From Brachycybe producta (lineage: Eukaryota > Arthropoda > Diplopoda > Playtdesmida > Andrognathidae), in contig JAUPFP010000092.1 in NCBI GenBank assembly GCA_036925085.1, forward strand, positions 470,815 through 534,814: 64,000 bases of DNA, given 5' to 3'. The notes under the pieces are model-generated. The model ran no database searches. It was not told the DNA's origin and was given only the letters and a program-made list of their open reading frames with translations. Shown here in pieces: positions 47,054 to 58,501 of the stretch. A program made the translations under genes and the position numbers. The stretch's first letter is position 1, and every line of letters starts with the position of its first letter.

Positions 47054-47265
47054 TGACGTCTTATGGGTTGTTGTAAATTTAGAATTGTGTGGTTATGTAG
47101 GATTATAAAAAGGGATAATATGAACAGCATTAGTTTAACCATAAGGATTTTGCATTCTTTTGTTAATCCCTTCATTGTTAATCCCTTTTTAATCAGACAA
47201 AATGACACAATCCTAAATTCTACGTCAACCGTGACAACCGCTCTGACGTCACAAGCAGGTGACTT
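47054..47265. repeat. PAL-D hairpin copy 2
   Basis: GTGACGTCTTATGGGTTGTT, TTTAGAATTGTGTGG and ATTATAAAAAGGGATAA at the left face the right arm, which in reverse complement reads GTGACGTCAGAGCGGTTGTC, then AGAATTTAGGATTGTGTCAT and TGATTAAAAAGGGATTAAC. The GGATTGTGTCAT motif ties it to the hairpin at 27.6 kb. Confidence 0.72.
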
Positions 47266-47589
47266 TAAAATTAATTAATACCCAATGAGAAAAAATTCCA
47301 CAGCTTTACAATTAATGAATTAGAAAAAAAGTCTGCAGCTTTAAAATTAATATAAAAACGAATGCACAACGTTTTCATAGATTTAAAACCAATTAGAAAG
47401 AATTCTGTCTTTTTTTTTTAAATTAGAAAAAACAAAAAAGCAATCCATATATAATGCTCTTCTTTTGTGTAATTTAGATAAATTTCTAGTCACTAGCGAA
47501 CCATGTTCGATAGTTACTGTTCGCAGCACCATCTATTGCAATTATTGAGAACACTGCATGTAAACGAGAGGTGACGTCATGAAATAAAG

Positions 47590-50500
47590 ATGGACGACGT
47601 TTTAGCGGTGAAGTTATTGGAATGGGAGCAAGAAGAGAGCCCGAAAGCTCCTTTGAGTGCGAAACAACGGGATTTTCTTATGGAACTGGCGACTTTTGCT
47701 TATAAACGACCACTTCCGATGTCAATGCAGGTAAAAAAACGACAACATTTATATATTTTAGCGGATGTGAGCATGAGAGAAGAGCGAACGTGGCCCTGTA
47801 TGCTGTTCTATGCGATGTTACATGACATCTTCGTAGGGGGTTTCTGTGTCAATTGAGTTTGTATTTCATCAATATGTGTTCTAATCTTATAGGAGAAACA
47901 AAGGCGGACATCGGAAAGTGAATCTGAAGCTATGAAGACGGAGAAATCGTCAATAGAACCGTTTCTTCCGACTCATCTTGAGAGTTTTATCGAAAGTGGT
48001 TCCAAAATTCATTCTGCTTACGATGTAAATCGATTTTTATAATTACTTGTTTTACGTTTAAAGTGGTTTTAAAGTGTAAACGCTTCTCGGACTCTTGATT
48101 GTTTCATCTTTCATTTGCAAAATAGAAGAGAAACATGAATGTGTTTTAGAAAATTGAATAGAAGCTAAATCACGCGTGTTTTCGAGTTGATATTTGATAT
48201 ATTTCAAATTAAGCTTTTTATGTGAGTTTGAAAATGACCCAACTTTAACCATAGATTATTATTTTGTTTATAAAAAGTTTATTTTGAAAGATATCAGCAT
48301 GAAAATACTCTTAAGTGATTGAGGGACCCTTCTAGTTTCTAAAACGCTTTCTAGTTCCTGTTAATTTTTTTCCTTAAAGACGGAATAATTTGAAAATCAA
48401 CTGTTCATAAATTCATCTTAATTAAGTTTGTCGCTAAAGAAAAACGATAAGAAAACGTTTTGAAACAACGGAAGATAAAAGAATTTGAAGTTTTTTAAGA
48501 GTAAATTTTACTTTTTTACTTAGTTTACTTTAAAGTTCAATGATTTCATCATAAAATTTATTTTTGCACATTTCTTTACCTGTTTAACCTTAAAAGACTA
48601 CATCTCAAAAATACGTTGAAAAATCGCCACAAAGAGAGCTAGCATCGTTTTTCTATTGAGCCCATAGACCCAATGTTAAAGAAAAAACGTTAATTTTTAA
48701 AATACACAATGGCGGCAATATGTTTATTTTTTATATTTAAAGTTGTCCAATTTTGATGGTTCAAAGTGCAATGTGCACCTTAAATATATGACGATCGAGT
48801 GATATAATGACAAAAAATTGGTAAGTGCGCTTCTATTTTTAACTCTTATGTTAAACCCTATTGAGTACGACCAAATAAGAAAAAATATCATCCATTAAAA
48901 TGTTTGTAAAAAGACCGAAAAATAATTTTAAAAAAAAAACAGAAAAAAGAAAGCACGTGCGCCAAAATGTTGGCATTTAATGGATGTTTTTTCTTCTTAC
49001 GAGCATATACTCAATGGAGTTTAACATAAGAGTTAGAAATTCGCGATTTTGAAGTACTTTTTAAAAATAGAAGCGCACTTACCAATTTTTTGCCATTCTA
49101 TCACTCGATCAGCATATATTTAAGGTGCACATTGCACTTTGAAAACTTAATATTGGACAACTTTAAATAGGAAAAATAAGCATATTGCCGCGACTGTGTA
49201 TTATAAAAATTGACGTTTTTTCTTTAACATCGGGGCTATGGGTGGGCTCAATAGAAAAACGATGCTAGCGCTCTTTGTGGAGATTTTTCGAAGTAATTTC
49301 GCGATGTAGTCTTTTAAATAAAAGTTGAGTAAAAAAAAGCCTTCTTGTAATTTTTTTTTGTATCATTTTGAGAAATGAAAAACATTCAACCATATTTATC
49401 TCAGTTTTTTTCTTGTTTTTGGCAGTTTTATGACTGGTTTTCGATCGTGGAAGACGAAATGGTTGCAGAGGAGGATTTGAAATACCGGTATTTCATTTTA
49501 AAAGTTTAAGTTTAATTGGCAGACGTTTCGTTTTGCTTCTAATTGATTACTTTTGTTTTCAGTGACAGTTTGGAAGAGTTTAGACAATACAGCGAACAAT
49601 GTGGAACATTACTCGAAGAAGTTGAATCTTCGTTGAATCATTTGAAGAGTTTGAACGATCATTATCGATTGGTCTCGACGAAGACGAACAGTTTGCATGA
49701 AGCGTGTGAGCAACTTTTGGCAGAACAGGTTTAAAGTTAAACTTTTAATGTTTTTTTTTATTTTGCTTAAATTCGTTTGTTTTTCCAAAAGACGAGACTT
49801 GTGAACGCCGCCGAACACATCAGCGAGAAACTTTCGTATTTTAACGAATTTGACAAAATATCACAAGTAAGAGACATTTTATGAAATTCAGATTTCTGTT
49901 TTTTTTTTTGGTATTTTGATTAATGTGTTCGATTTAAAACAATAAGATCTAAATCTTGGTTCTCGTGTGTTTAGAAATTAAGTTCTCCGACACTTTCGGT
50001 TATCAACGAGTCGTTTATTCCGATGTTGTCTCGTCTTGATGAATGTGTTGCTTTTCTCACTGCAAACGTATGTTTCATTTCACTCTTATGCAACGTTTAT
50101 ACGATCAACTTTTTCCACAACGTTTTGTGAAAAACTTAGTTTCTCTAACTTATTTTATCTAGTTTGAGAACTAGTTATTTAACTTTTCTTAATATTGTGC
50201 TATAAAATTGTCTTATCAGAAGCGGCATACCTTAACGTTATTCAAAAAACAACCAAAAATTGAATAATCGTGTAAACGTACAATTAAAACAAGTTTTAGC
50301 TTGAAATTTCTTGGCAAACTTCTTTCTTGCCCAACTTATTTTATGAAAAAATTTGTTGAACTCATCAAAGTTGTGGAAAAATGTAATCGTGTAAACGAGG
50401 CATTAAGAGCCTAGACATTCTAGAGTTGCACGTGCAGCTGAGACTTGGTCAATTTTGTGCTTCTAGAGTTACTCAAATGGCTCTAGCAATCAAGCGGTAA

Positions 50501-53500
50501 TTCTAAATGTCGTGAAATTATCTTAATACCCGAAGAACATATTGAGAAATACACATAATTTTACTTAAGGCTCAAACATGTTTCTGAAGAATCCGAAATT
50601 TGTTCAGCAAAAAATGGACCTTTTTAGGGTCAAGGGTCTTTAACACGGGTCTAAAAAATTAACTTACTACAAAAGGATGTAAAATAAAAAACCTCTTTAA
50701 ATAATCTAATCAAAAGACCACATCATACCAGAAGGCACACCATATAAGAAGCGATTGCAAGTTCAAATATTGTTCAAAACAAAGTTTGAAGTGAGATATG
50801 TTATTAGAATAAAGTCTATGTTTTGGACGCATCATCTTACGATGGTTTATGAACAGCATATTTTCAAACTTTGATTATTCTGTCTTTGAGGAACAAAATG
50901 AAGAGAAAAAGAAAAACTAGTGTTTTAAAAAACTAGAAGTTTAGCTCAATCACTTAAGGGTATTTTCATGTTGATATCTTTCAAAATAGACAAAATAATA
51001 TGTCCTTAAAGTTGGGTCATTTAAATCATTTTCAAACTAGCATAAAAAGCTTAATTAGAAAGATAACAACATGAAAACACCGTTAAATGGTTGAGTTACC
51101 CTTCATGTTTCTAAAACACATTCAGGTTCCTCTTCATTTTGCACCTGAAAGCCAGAATATTAAGAGTTTAAGAGGCGTTTACAGTTTAAAACAATCTTAA
51201 CATTGCGTCGTGCAGCACGTGCTTTTGCTGGATTGTCTAGGCTCTGCAGGGAAACTATTTTTATAGAATTTCATTGTTAGTAAAGTAAAACCTAGAAACT
51301 AAGTGGTTTTTGTTTTGTTTAGAGTAATTCTTTGTGTTGAAATTAATTGATCTTTTTTTGTTTTACTTCAAAGCCTCAATATAAGGAGAGTGGATCTTAC
51401 TTGGTTAAATTTCATCATTGTCTTTCACGAGCTCTCAGTTTGATCCATGCTTACGTCGTCAAATCTTTAGAGAAATCTACACATCAAGTCACTCCTACTA
51501 AAGTAATTTTGATAAAAACCATAATTTTGATTAGAAAATCTTTCTATTGATATTTGTATTCAAATGTTTGCATGCAGGAAATGACGAGTTCTTTCGAGAA
51601 TGCGTTTACTCTATTTTACGGAAAATTTCGAACTAATGCAACGCGAATTAAAACCTTGATGGAACAAATAGAAATGAGAGTACATCATGGCGCCGAGTAA
51701 GAGGAATCAATCGGTAAAGTTTGAGGAGTTTTTATTTCAACAATGCAAACTTTTTTCTTCAGATATCAACAGTTGTTATCCGATTGTCATCACTGTTATT
51801 TTAACCAACGAGAAGTTCTAATCATTCCTAGTCTCACCGATGCAATCGGAGAACTTGTAAACAAACATCAGCGCGATCATTGTACTCTCGTATGTTAGAA
51901 TTTTATTATCTAGGAATGGGGATGGCACTTGAAATTCAGGCCTGAAGTTATTTTGTTTAGAAGAAAATGAAAGTTTTTTTTTAAAAATAGAAACTAGATG
52001 AGTAAAGGGAATCACGTAAGATGGTTTTAAATGGGAAAACGCCCCTCAAACTCTGTTTATTGTGTTTACTGTTGGTATCGGTAGCTCAAGCACTTAAAAG
52101 ATTATTTTCATGTTGATATTTTTTAAAATAAGCTTTTAAGGCATTTTTAAAATAACAAAAATTTAAGCAGATATTTTTTTTAAAATTTTTATCTATTGAA
52201 AGTTTATTTTGAACGATATCACTGAAAATATACTGTTAAATGATTTGGCCACCTTTCTAATTTCTAAAACACTTTCAATTTTTTCCCCCTAAATTTTGCC
52301 CTCTTAAAAGTGATTTTTTGTATCTAAAAATGCGTTTTATAGTAATTTAACATTGTCAGACCCTTTGCAATGCACTTCCTATGAAAACAATCGAAATAAT
52401 CGATTTTTAAACTTTCATAAAATGTTTATTTTGAAAGATGTCATTGGGTCATTATTTTTTCGTGATTCCTGTACTCTTCTATTTTGTGGCAAACTTTTAG
52501 TTTCTTTGAAGCAGGATATCTAACTCAAAGCCAGATATGAATCTTACGGCTTGTTATTAACTTAAGCTGATAGTTTTTTTTTTAAATCGTAGGTGCGTAG
52601 TGGTTGTAGTTTGTTGCTTCATTTGTGTGAAGATGAACATCAGCTCTTCTTACAGTTTTTTTCAAATTGCAGTGATCAATTAGAGTAAGTTTACAAACTG
52701 TAATTATCTATTGTTTGTATGAATCGATTGTAACTAAATTTCCGTTAATATATTACAGCCAGTTTCTGGATAAACTTTGCCAAAAGTTGTACGACGTACT
52801 CAGGCCGCTTGTCATCCACATAAATCATCTCGAAACGTTGGCGGAATTATGTTCGATACTGAAAGTATGTTTTTGTTGTTTACTTCGAATTCAGAAAAAA
52901 AAAATCTTGATGCATGATAGTGCTTCTTGTGTTGTGTTACAAGTTAAAACCTAGAAAAAACCTCGTTCTCGGGTTACTTTAAGGGTTAAAATTCGTTGCG
53001 GGATGTGTTTTGGAAGTGTGTTCTAGGATTGTTTTTGCGTTTAGGTTGTTGGTTTAAAGTGGGTGATGGGTATTCAAATTCCAACTGACCGAGTTACAAT
53101 AAAAACTGTTTAGTAAGAAAACGGATGACAACAAAAAACTGGATAACACGAAATATATTTTGGGTCTGGTCCCTTTAGAGTAGCATAAAAAATATTTTTT
53201 AACAAGAAGTTTGTTTAACACGAAACAGTGTTTTTTACATTTCCATTACGTGTTAAGCGGTTTTCACTGTACTTAAATTGTAACGTGTTTGCTCATTTAT
53301 ATGATTTGCATTATTGGACGGCTTTGGAATTTGGATTTTGGTTGTTTCCTAAAAGCTTTTTTCCAATTCACATTCGACCTGATGTTCATATGAGCTAAAT
53401 GTTGTTAGGCCATTTATTTGTTTCAAAAATGGTTAATATTTTCATTTATGTAAATCAATTTCATGTTGTTCATTTTAAATTTTTTCGGTTTTTTGTTATT

Positions 53501-56500
53501 AATAAGTCGAGTGTTAATTCAATGGAATTTTAATCTTAGATTGCCAAAAATTTCAAGTAATGCATTGCAGATAAATCTTAATTAGGATAATTGGCATAAT
53601 AATAGTTTTATTATAATTTTTAAACATCATACGTTTTGAAGGGTAAAAGATAAAATACGGGTATGTTTTAAAATGACTTAAAATAATATATTAAAATCTG
53701 CAAAACTAAACTTTTTAATTGAAAAGTTATGATTTTTAAATTGTGAGTTTTATTAACATTTATATATGAAAGTTTTAATTATTTTTATTAGGTCGAAATG
53801 TTAGAAGAACATATCAGTAATAATGGTAAGTGGATCTAGTATTAAAAATAGTCCATTTTTTGTGAGTCTGTTTAATTGTTTCTTGACGACGATTGTTTTT
53901 TTGTTGTTGTTTGATTTATCGTCAGCCATCAAGTTGTCTGCATTTGAGTCCTTCATTACACAAATGTTGCAGGATGTTCAGGAAAGGCTCGTTTATCGCA
54001 GTCATGTCTACGTGCAGACCGATATTCTAAATTATAATCCAGCACCTGGCGATCTAGCGTATCCCGAGAAATTGCAAATGATGGAGAGTATTGCCGAAAG
54101 CCTGACTCAGGTTCGTTTGAGCAGAACGGAATCATTGTCGTCTGTAGCTTCATCCAGTTCTGTGACAAGTCAAGAAGTCGCAGCAATTAATGCGAGCAGT
54201 GAACAACAGAAAATGCACTCAAAGATCACTGGGCGTATGTATACATGTAGTTTTGACATTTTTCTCTTGTGTATTGATATTTATTTGAATTTTTTTTATG
54301 TAGAATCTCCTGCGGATTTGCATGGAATGTGGTATCCTACTGTTCGTAGAACCTTGAGCTGTCTTTCGAAACTCTATCGCTGCATTGACGTAAGAACTCC
54401 CGATTAAAGCTATACTTTAAACACACAAAATTCAGAAGAAAATCGAAAGTTTATTAGAAATTAGAAAAAAAATGAATTACAGTGGAAACCCTTTAAGATG
54501 GTTTAGGAACAGCTTATCTTCGGGAACAAAATGAATAGAAACATAAAAGTATTTTAAAAACTAGAAGGGTAGCTCGATCACATTCTTCTGCTAAGCATCG
54601 TTTGCATAAAGTTTGTGTTATTTTCAAACTCACATACATTTCTTGAAAGATAACAACATGAAAATACCCTTAGAGGCTACATCACAAAATTACTTTGAAA
54701 AATCTCCACGAAGAGCGCTAGCATCGTGTTTATATTGAGCCCATAGACCCGATGTTAAAGAAAAAACGTTACTTTTTAAAATGCAGTCGCGGCAATATGT
54801 TTATTTTTTATTTAAAGTTGTCCAATTTTGATGATTCAAAGTGTAATGTGCACTTTAAATATATGTTCATCTAGTGATAGCATGACAAACAATTCGTAAG
54901 TATTTTTAAAAACTATTTCAAAATCGCAAATTTCTAACTCTTCATGTTAAACTCCATTGAGTATGCGCTTGTTAGAAAAAAACATCCCTTAAAATGTTCG
55001 TAAAGTTACGTAAAAATAATTAAAAAAAAAACAGAAAAAAAAGCACGTGCGCCAATGTGTTGGCATCACTAAAATTATTTTTAGGTATATTAACCAACAT
55101 TTTAATGGATGTTTTTTTCTTATTTAGTTGTACTCAATGGAGTTTAACATAACAGTTAAAAATTAGCGATTTTTTTTTAAAATAGAAAACCACTTACCAA
55201 TTTTTTGTCATTCTATCACTAGATCAACGTATATTTAAGGTGCACATTGCACTTTGAACCATCAAAATTGGGCAACTTTAAATATGAAAAATAAACATAT
55301 TGCCACGACTGTGTATTTTAAAAATTAACGTTTTTTCATTAACATCGGGTCTATGGGCTCAATAGAAAAACGATGTTCTTTTTGGAGATTTTTTAAAGTA
55401 ATTTTGCGATGTAGCCTTCAAGTTTCAACACATTCAAGTTTCACCACTCAGAAGCCCACGCAGAAAATGAAGACATTCTTGTCTTGCAGACTGCCCTTGG
55501 CATGTACAGGTTCATCTGCAATGAACTTTCAAAGTTGCATTATTATGAGTAGCCATAGAAATACATTACTTCAATGACGCCCAAACTGAATTTACTTAAC
55601 TTTTGAAGCGTTCAATGTACATTTGTCTTGCAGACTTCACTAGGAATGTATTGCATTCAACATATCCGCCCACCCACGTACAATGACCGAAAATAGCTAA
55701 ATTCGGATGGGACTTGGGATTCACAGTATGCAAAAATCGGGAAAAAAATGTAAAAAATGAACGAAATTGTAATATTCAAACTTATTAATTCAAAGATCAG
55801 GATAAATAAATTGAATAATAATTAGTTTTTCAACATTTTCTTCCAGCAAACGTGACTAGCCTCGCATATTTAATACCCTTTTATTCAGCTAGAGATAGTC
55901 ACTGTTTGCAATGCACGGTATTAGATATGTCGACTCTTAACGAAGCGTTTTTTATGGTAATAATTATTGAAAATGAATTTCCATTTTTTTTAGAGAGCTA
56001 TTTTTCAAGGACTTTCACAGGAAGCGTTGGCCATGTGTATTCAATCTTTGATTACAGCAGGCGATTTGATAGGAAAGAAACAAGTAAAAGTTCTTTTTAA
56101 ATTTTGAACTCTCTAACGTGTCTACAGTTCAGTTCTCTTTCTTTAAGACACCTCTTGATGGATACCTATTTCAAATCAAACATTTACTGATACTCAGAGA
56201 ACAAATATCTCCATTTCAAGTAGATTTTTCTGTCAAGGAGACGGCTCTTGACTTCAGTAAAGTTAAAAGTGAGTTTCAATTTGATTGAAAGTATCAATTT
56301 AACTTTTTCCCTGCAAAATATTCACGTAAACTGTCGTAAGTTTCATTAAGTTTATTTTTAAAGATATTATCTTGAAAATCAATTTTACCAGATTTTATTC
56401 TTAAGATGTTTTTTTTTTATAAAGAACTGATTTTCGAACTGTGGTTATTCCACATTTAAGAAGCAACACTAAGGAGAAATTGAAAGTGTGCTAGAAAATA

Positions 56501-58501
56501 GAACTCTGGGTGAATCACTTACAGTAATGGTATTTTCATGTTGATATTTTTCAAAAAGCTTATTTTAATGGAAATACCCTTAAGTTATTGGGTTTTTCCC
56601 TCCTAGTTTCTAGAACACTTTCAAGTTTCCGGTAATTTTGCACGTGATAGACGGAATAACACGAGTTTGAGGTGTGTTTACACTGTACTTTCGATTTCTA
56701 CTTCCAGCTTCTTCTCAAAAATCTTTCTTTATGCCTTTATTTAAATACGAAACCTGCAAATTACTGTTGAGCCATGTTAACTGGCAGAAGCAACTTATCG
56801 AATAATAAAAGTAATTTTTAAGAGAAATTGTTGCTTCTTGTTTTTTTCCATTTTATATTCGATAGGTGCTGCTGTGAATTTGTTACATAAACCCAATCGG
56901 CTATTTACGTTGGGTTCAAGCAATGCTATTCTTGAGTTTATTGTGCAGGTATAAAAACATAACACAATTCAGATAAATGAATCAATAAAGTCAGATAATT
57001 ATAAAAAATAACGCAATTTTTTATGTGCTGTTTTAAGGGAACTCCGCAGGTGACGGAACATTTTCTTGATTCGAAGAAAGACGTTGACGCTCACTTGAAG
57101 TTGGTCTGTGATGATTTGATTAATTATTGTACAACATTGTTAACGGGACCTTTAAAAATGTTCATTGACAAAGTAAATACGTCTTAAATGAACTAAGTAA
57201 ACTAAAGTGCTTAATTATTAACTAATAAACATCCTGGTTATTTTTCTTTTGTCTAGGCGAACGTTATCATAAAAGTTAATGTAGAGGACTCCGGCCGTAA
57301 TGTAATGTTACGTAATCAGCCTTTTGCTTTGGTTGAAAAAGTGGCCGAAGTTGTTACGGAAGCAAACCGACAAATCAAGTTGAATCTTCCTATGCTTCAG
57401 CGTTGCATGTCTCTGTATTTGGCAAACCACGAAACAGAAACCATTCTTTTTCGACCGATCAAGGTTTGGAAATGTTTTTTTTTTTAAAGTTGAACTTAAG
57501 GTTAGCCAAAATTCTGGCTAATGTTCAGTAATGTCACACTAGTAACTTTTCATGAAACTCCTATGCAATAAAACTTTCAATGAGACACGCAACAAAATAG
57601 TTTGTTGTGTCAAGAATTTGTAGTTTGATGAAACTAGGCTTGCAACGTACATTACATGACTCCCATGAGACTCATTTACATCAAGTTGAATGCGTTAAAC
57701 TTCATTAAACTCGTCAGTAAACACGCAGTCAGGAGTAAGATGGTCAATTACATCTGTCACCATATTCACAACTGTGGATATGCGGATAGGTATCCGTATC
57801 TCTAGCTAAATCAATGGTTAAGGCTGTAGGTAGATATATCCACATATCCACAGTTGTGAATGTAGTTGCTGAAGTTTGAAGCAAAGATGAATTGAATGTT
57901 TTCAGTGTTATGCGAGATCAGAAGCAGTTTGGGAGAAAAAAAAAGGCTGTGAAAAATAATTTCTACAGCTCTAAGGCGTCATGAACTCTAGTTTTTTTTT
58001 CTTGTGGAATTGTTAAACTTTTATGGCGTTTCATCATACAATCGGCCTTCTAATGAAAAAAAAACCGGTCCTCAAACTTAAGTGGCCCGTCAGGGAAAAT
58101 GTCCGATTGCCTGATAGGCCAGTCCATTCCTGTATGCAATTTTAAGTTGCATGTCAAAGTTTTGAAATTCAGTTTTGTTATTTTCTTTTATCTGATTGGT
58201 TGTTTTTAGTTTACAACTGAAGATAACTTATGAAACTAGCTATAAAACTAGTTTCGTGTGTTGCAAGTCTCATAAAAAATTGAATTAAATGTTTTTATTG
58301 CCTCAAAAGTTGCTAGTTGGCGCTTCACTATTTTATAACTTTTAGAAATTTACAAAAAATTACTTTTCTTAACAGAATAGCATTATCTCACTTTATCAGC
58401 AGCTTTCAGAGGTAGTCGCTGGGAACTATCTTGAAGAAGATCAAGTTATTATTGGTTGTCCATCTGTCGATCATGTTGCTGTAATGCTTACTTTACCTTA
58501 A
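47590..58501 (+). CDS. COG3: Conserved oligomeric Golgi complex subunit 3
   Basis: Twenty exons join in phase: 47590-47730, 47893-48024, 49426-49487, 49563-49728, 49792-49866, 49975-50067, 51374-51502, 51578-51696, 51763-51889, 52593-52684, 52759-52864, 53792-53825, 53926-54234, 54304-54389, 55994-56083, 56148-56268, 56866-56948, 57038-57172, 57257-57463 and 58376-58501. The 810 residues compare with 828 in human COG3. The N-terminal Sec34 region includes [34 protein letters not shown] and [20 protein letters not shown], mostly coiled-coil-like helices. Later landmarks are ALTLFYGKF-like [90 protein letters not shown] and [18 protein letters not shown]3 sits in lobe A of the eight-subunit complex that tethers vesicles for retrograde traffic within the Golgi. 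A Ser-rich insertion (about 480-515) is the least conserved part. AATAAA overlaps the stop codon and recurs at 58,754. Introns carry four PAL-A and two PAL-B copies plus other MITEs. Confidence 0.97.
48062..48365. repeat. PAL-A foldback copy 9
   Basis: GTGTAAACGCTTCTCGGACT opens it, followed by GAGAAACATGAATGTGTTTT. The right half has AAAAAGTTTATTTTGAAAGA, TATCAGCATGAAAATACTCT, TAAGTGATTGAGGGACCCTT and CTAGTTTCTAAAACGCTTTC. It is in COG3 intron 2. Confidence 0.9.
48588..49317. repeat. PAL-B foldback copy 2
   Basis: The ends TTAAAAGACTACATC and GATGTAGTCTTTTAA are exact inverted repeats bounded by TTAA. The interior matches copy 1 in order, including GAGCTAGCATCGTTTTTCTA, TTGAGCCCATAGACCC and ATGTGCACCTTAAATATATG. 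It lies in COG3 intron 2, about 220 bp after a PAL-A copy. Confidence 0.92.
50858..51192. repeat. PAL-A foldback copy 10 (full length)
   Basis: The clearest copy. TTTGATTATTCTGTCTTTGA, GGAACAAAATGAAGAG, CTAGAAGTTTAGCTCAATCA, CTTAAGGGTATTTTCATGTT and GATATCTTTCAAAATAGAC run to a centre near 51,020. The inverted order runs to CATTCAGGTTCCTCTTCATT, TTGCACCTGAAAGCCAGAAT and AAGAGGCGTTTACAG. Arms are about 165 bp. It is in COG3 intron 6. Confidence 0.93.
51985..52300. repeat. PAL-A foldback copy 11
   Basis: GAAAACGCCCCTCAAACTCT, GGTAGCTCAAGCACTTAAAA and TTTTCATGTTGATATTTTTT at the left; GAAAGTTTATTTTGAACGAT, ATACTGTTAAATGATTTGGC and TTCTAATTTCTAAAACACTT at the right. A further right-arm scrap lies at 52,405-52,490. 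Both are in COG3 intron 9. Confidence 0.85.
52865..53791. other. COG3 intron 11
   Basis: About 930 bp intron. It holds the mariner/pogo-type MITE at 53,094-53,272 and otherwise A+T-rich sequence without further features. Confidence 0.6.
53094..53272. mobile_element. Mariner/pogo-type MITE
   Basis: The left end is TACAATAAAAACTGTTTAGT. The right end in reverse complement is TACAGTGAAAACCGCTTAAC followed by ACGTAATGG. CAGTGAAAACC(G)CTTAAC ends with a TA flank are typical of pogo/mariner MITEs. The arms are about 55 bp and imperfect. Confidence 0.7.
54433..54662. repeat. PAL-A foldback copy 12, left part
   Basis: GTATTTTAAAAACTAGAAGG, GTAGCTCGATCAC, CAAACTCACATACATTTCTT and GATAACAACATGAAAATACC are in PAL-A order. 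The right arm breaks off at CCCTTA where PAL-B copy 3 begins; a diverged remnant resumes at 55,418. COG3 intron 14. Confidence 0.8.
54663..55417. repeat. PAL-B foldback copy 3, nested in PAL-A
   Basis: TTAGAGGCTACATCACAAAA opens the copy and GTAATTTTGCGATGTAGCCT closes it. Interior words such as TTGAGCCCATAGACCCGATG, AAGTTGTCCAATTTTGATGA and TTAAGGTGCACATTGCACTT match copies 1 and 2. It has split a PAL-A right arm at its TTAA, which suggests TTAA target preference. COG3 intron 14. Confidence 0.92.
55418..55993. other. Remainder of COG3 intron 14
   Basis: A short PAL-A remnant (to about 55,455) is followed by ordinary intron. A stretch at 55,852-55,957 looks exon-like (acceptor before it, donor after it) but the COG3 frame joins perfectly without it. 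Confidence 0.5.
56440..56697. repeat. PAL-A foldback copy 13
   Basis: TCGAACTGTGGTTATTCCAC, ATTTAAGAAGCAACACTAAG and GTATTTTCATGTTGATATTT at the left; CCCTCCTAGTTTCTAGAACA, CTTTCAAGTTTCCGG, GATAGACGGAATAACACGAG and GAGGTGTGTTTACACTGTA at the right. The outer end CAGTGTAAAC beside TA resembles mariner-type ends. COG3 intron 16. Confidence 0.88.
57535..58285. mobile_element. Large degenerate TIR element in last COG3 intron
   Basis: AACTTTTCATGAAACTCC and AATGAGACACGCAACA near 57,545-57,600 face a right end which in reverse complement reads ATGAGACTTGCAACACACGA and TAGTTTCATAAG. The interior holds a separate short hairpin. Boundaries are approximate. Confidence 0.5.
57758..57870. repeat. Hairpin MITE with CAACTGTGGATATG arms
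   Basis: CATATTCACAACTGTGGATA, TGCGGATAGGTATCC at the left pair with the right end, which in reverse complement is CTACATTCACAACTGTGGAT, ATGTGGATATATC. It is about 110 bp with arms near 35 bp, nested within the larger element. Confidence 0.8.

Larger units (their letters stand above)
45413..47589. promoter_or_regulatory. Divergent FMO-COG3 intergenic region
   Basis: The two genes start back to back about 2.2 kb apart, so both promoters must lie here or use it. The middle is filled by a hAT-like element and three hairpins (PAL-C copies B and C, PAL-D copy 2). No TATA box with convincing position was identified. The roughly 300 bp before COG3 is A+T-rich and free of these repeats. Confidence 0.5.

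Noticed and set aside
55852..55957. Possible extra COG3 exon with acceptor and donor
   Set aside because: The flanking exons join in phase and match the conserved COG3 line [16 protein letters not shown] without it; an inserted exon would interrupt a conserved helix.
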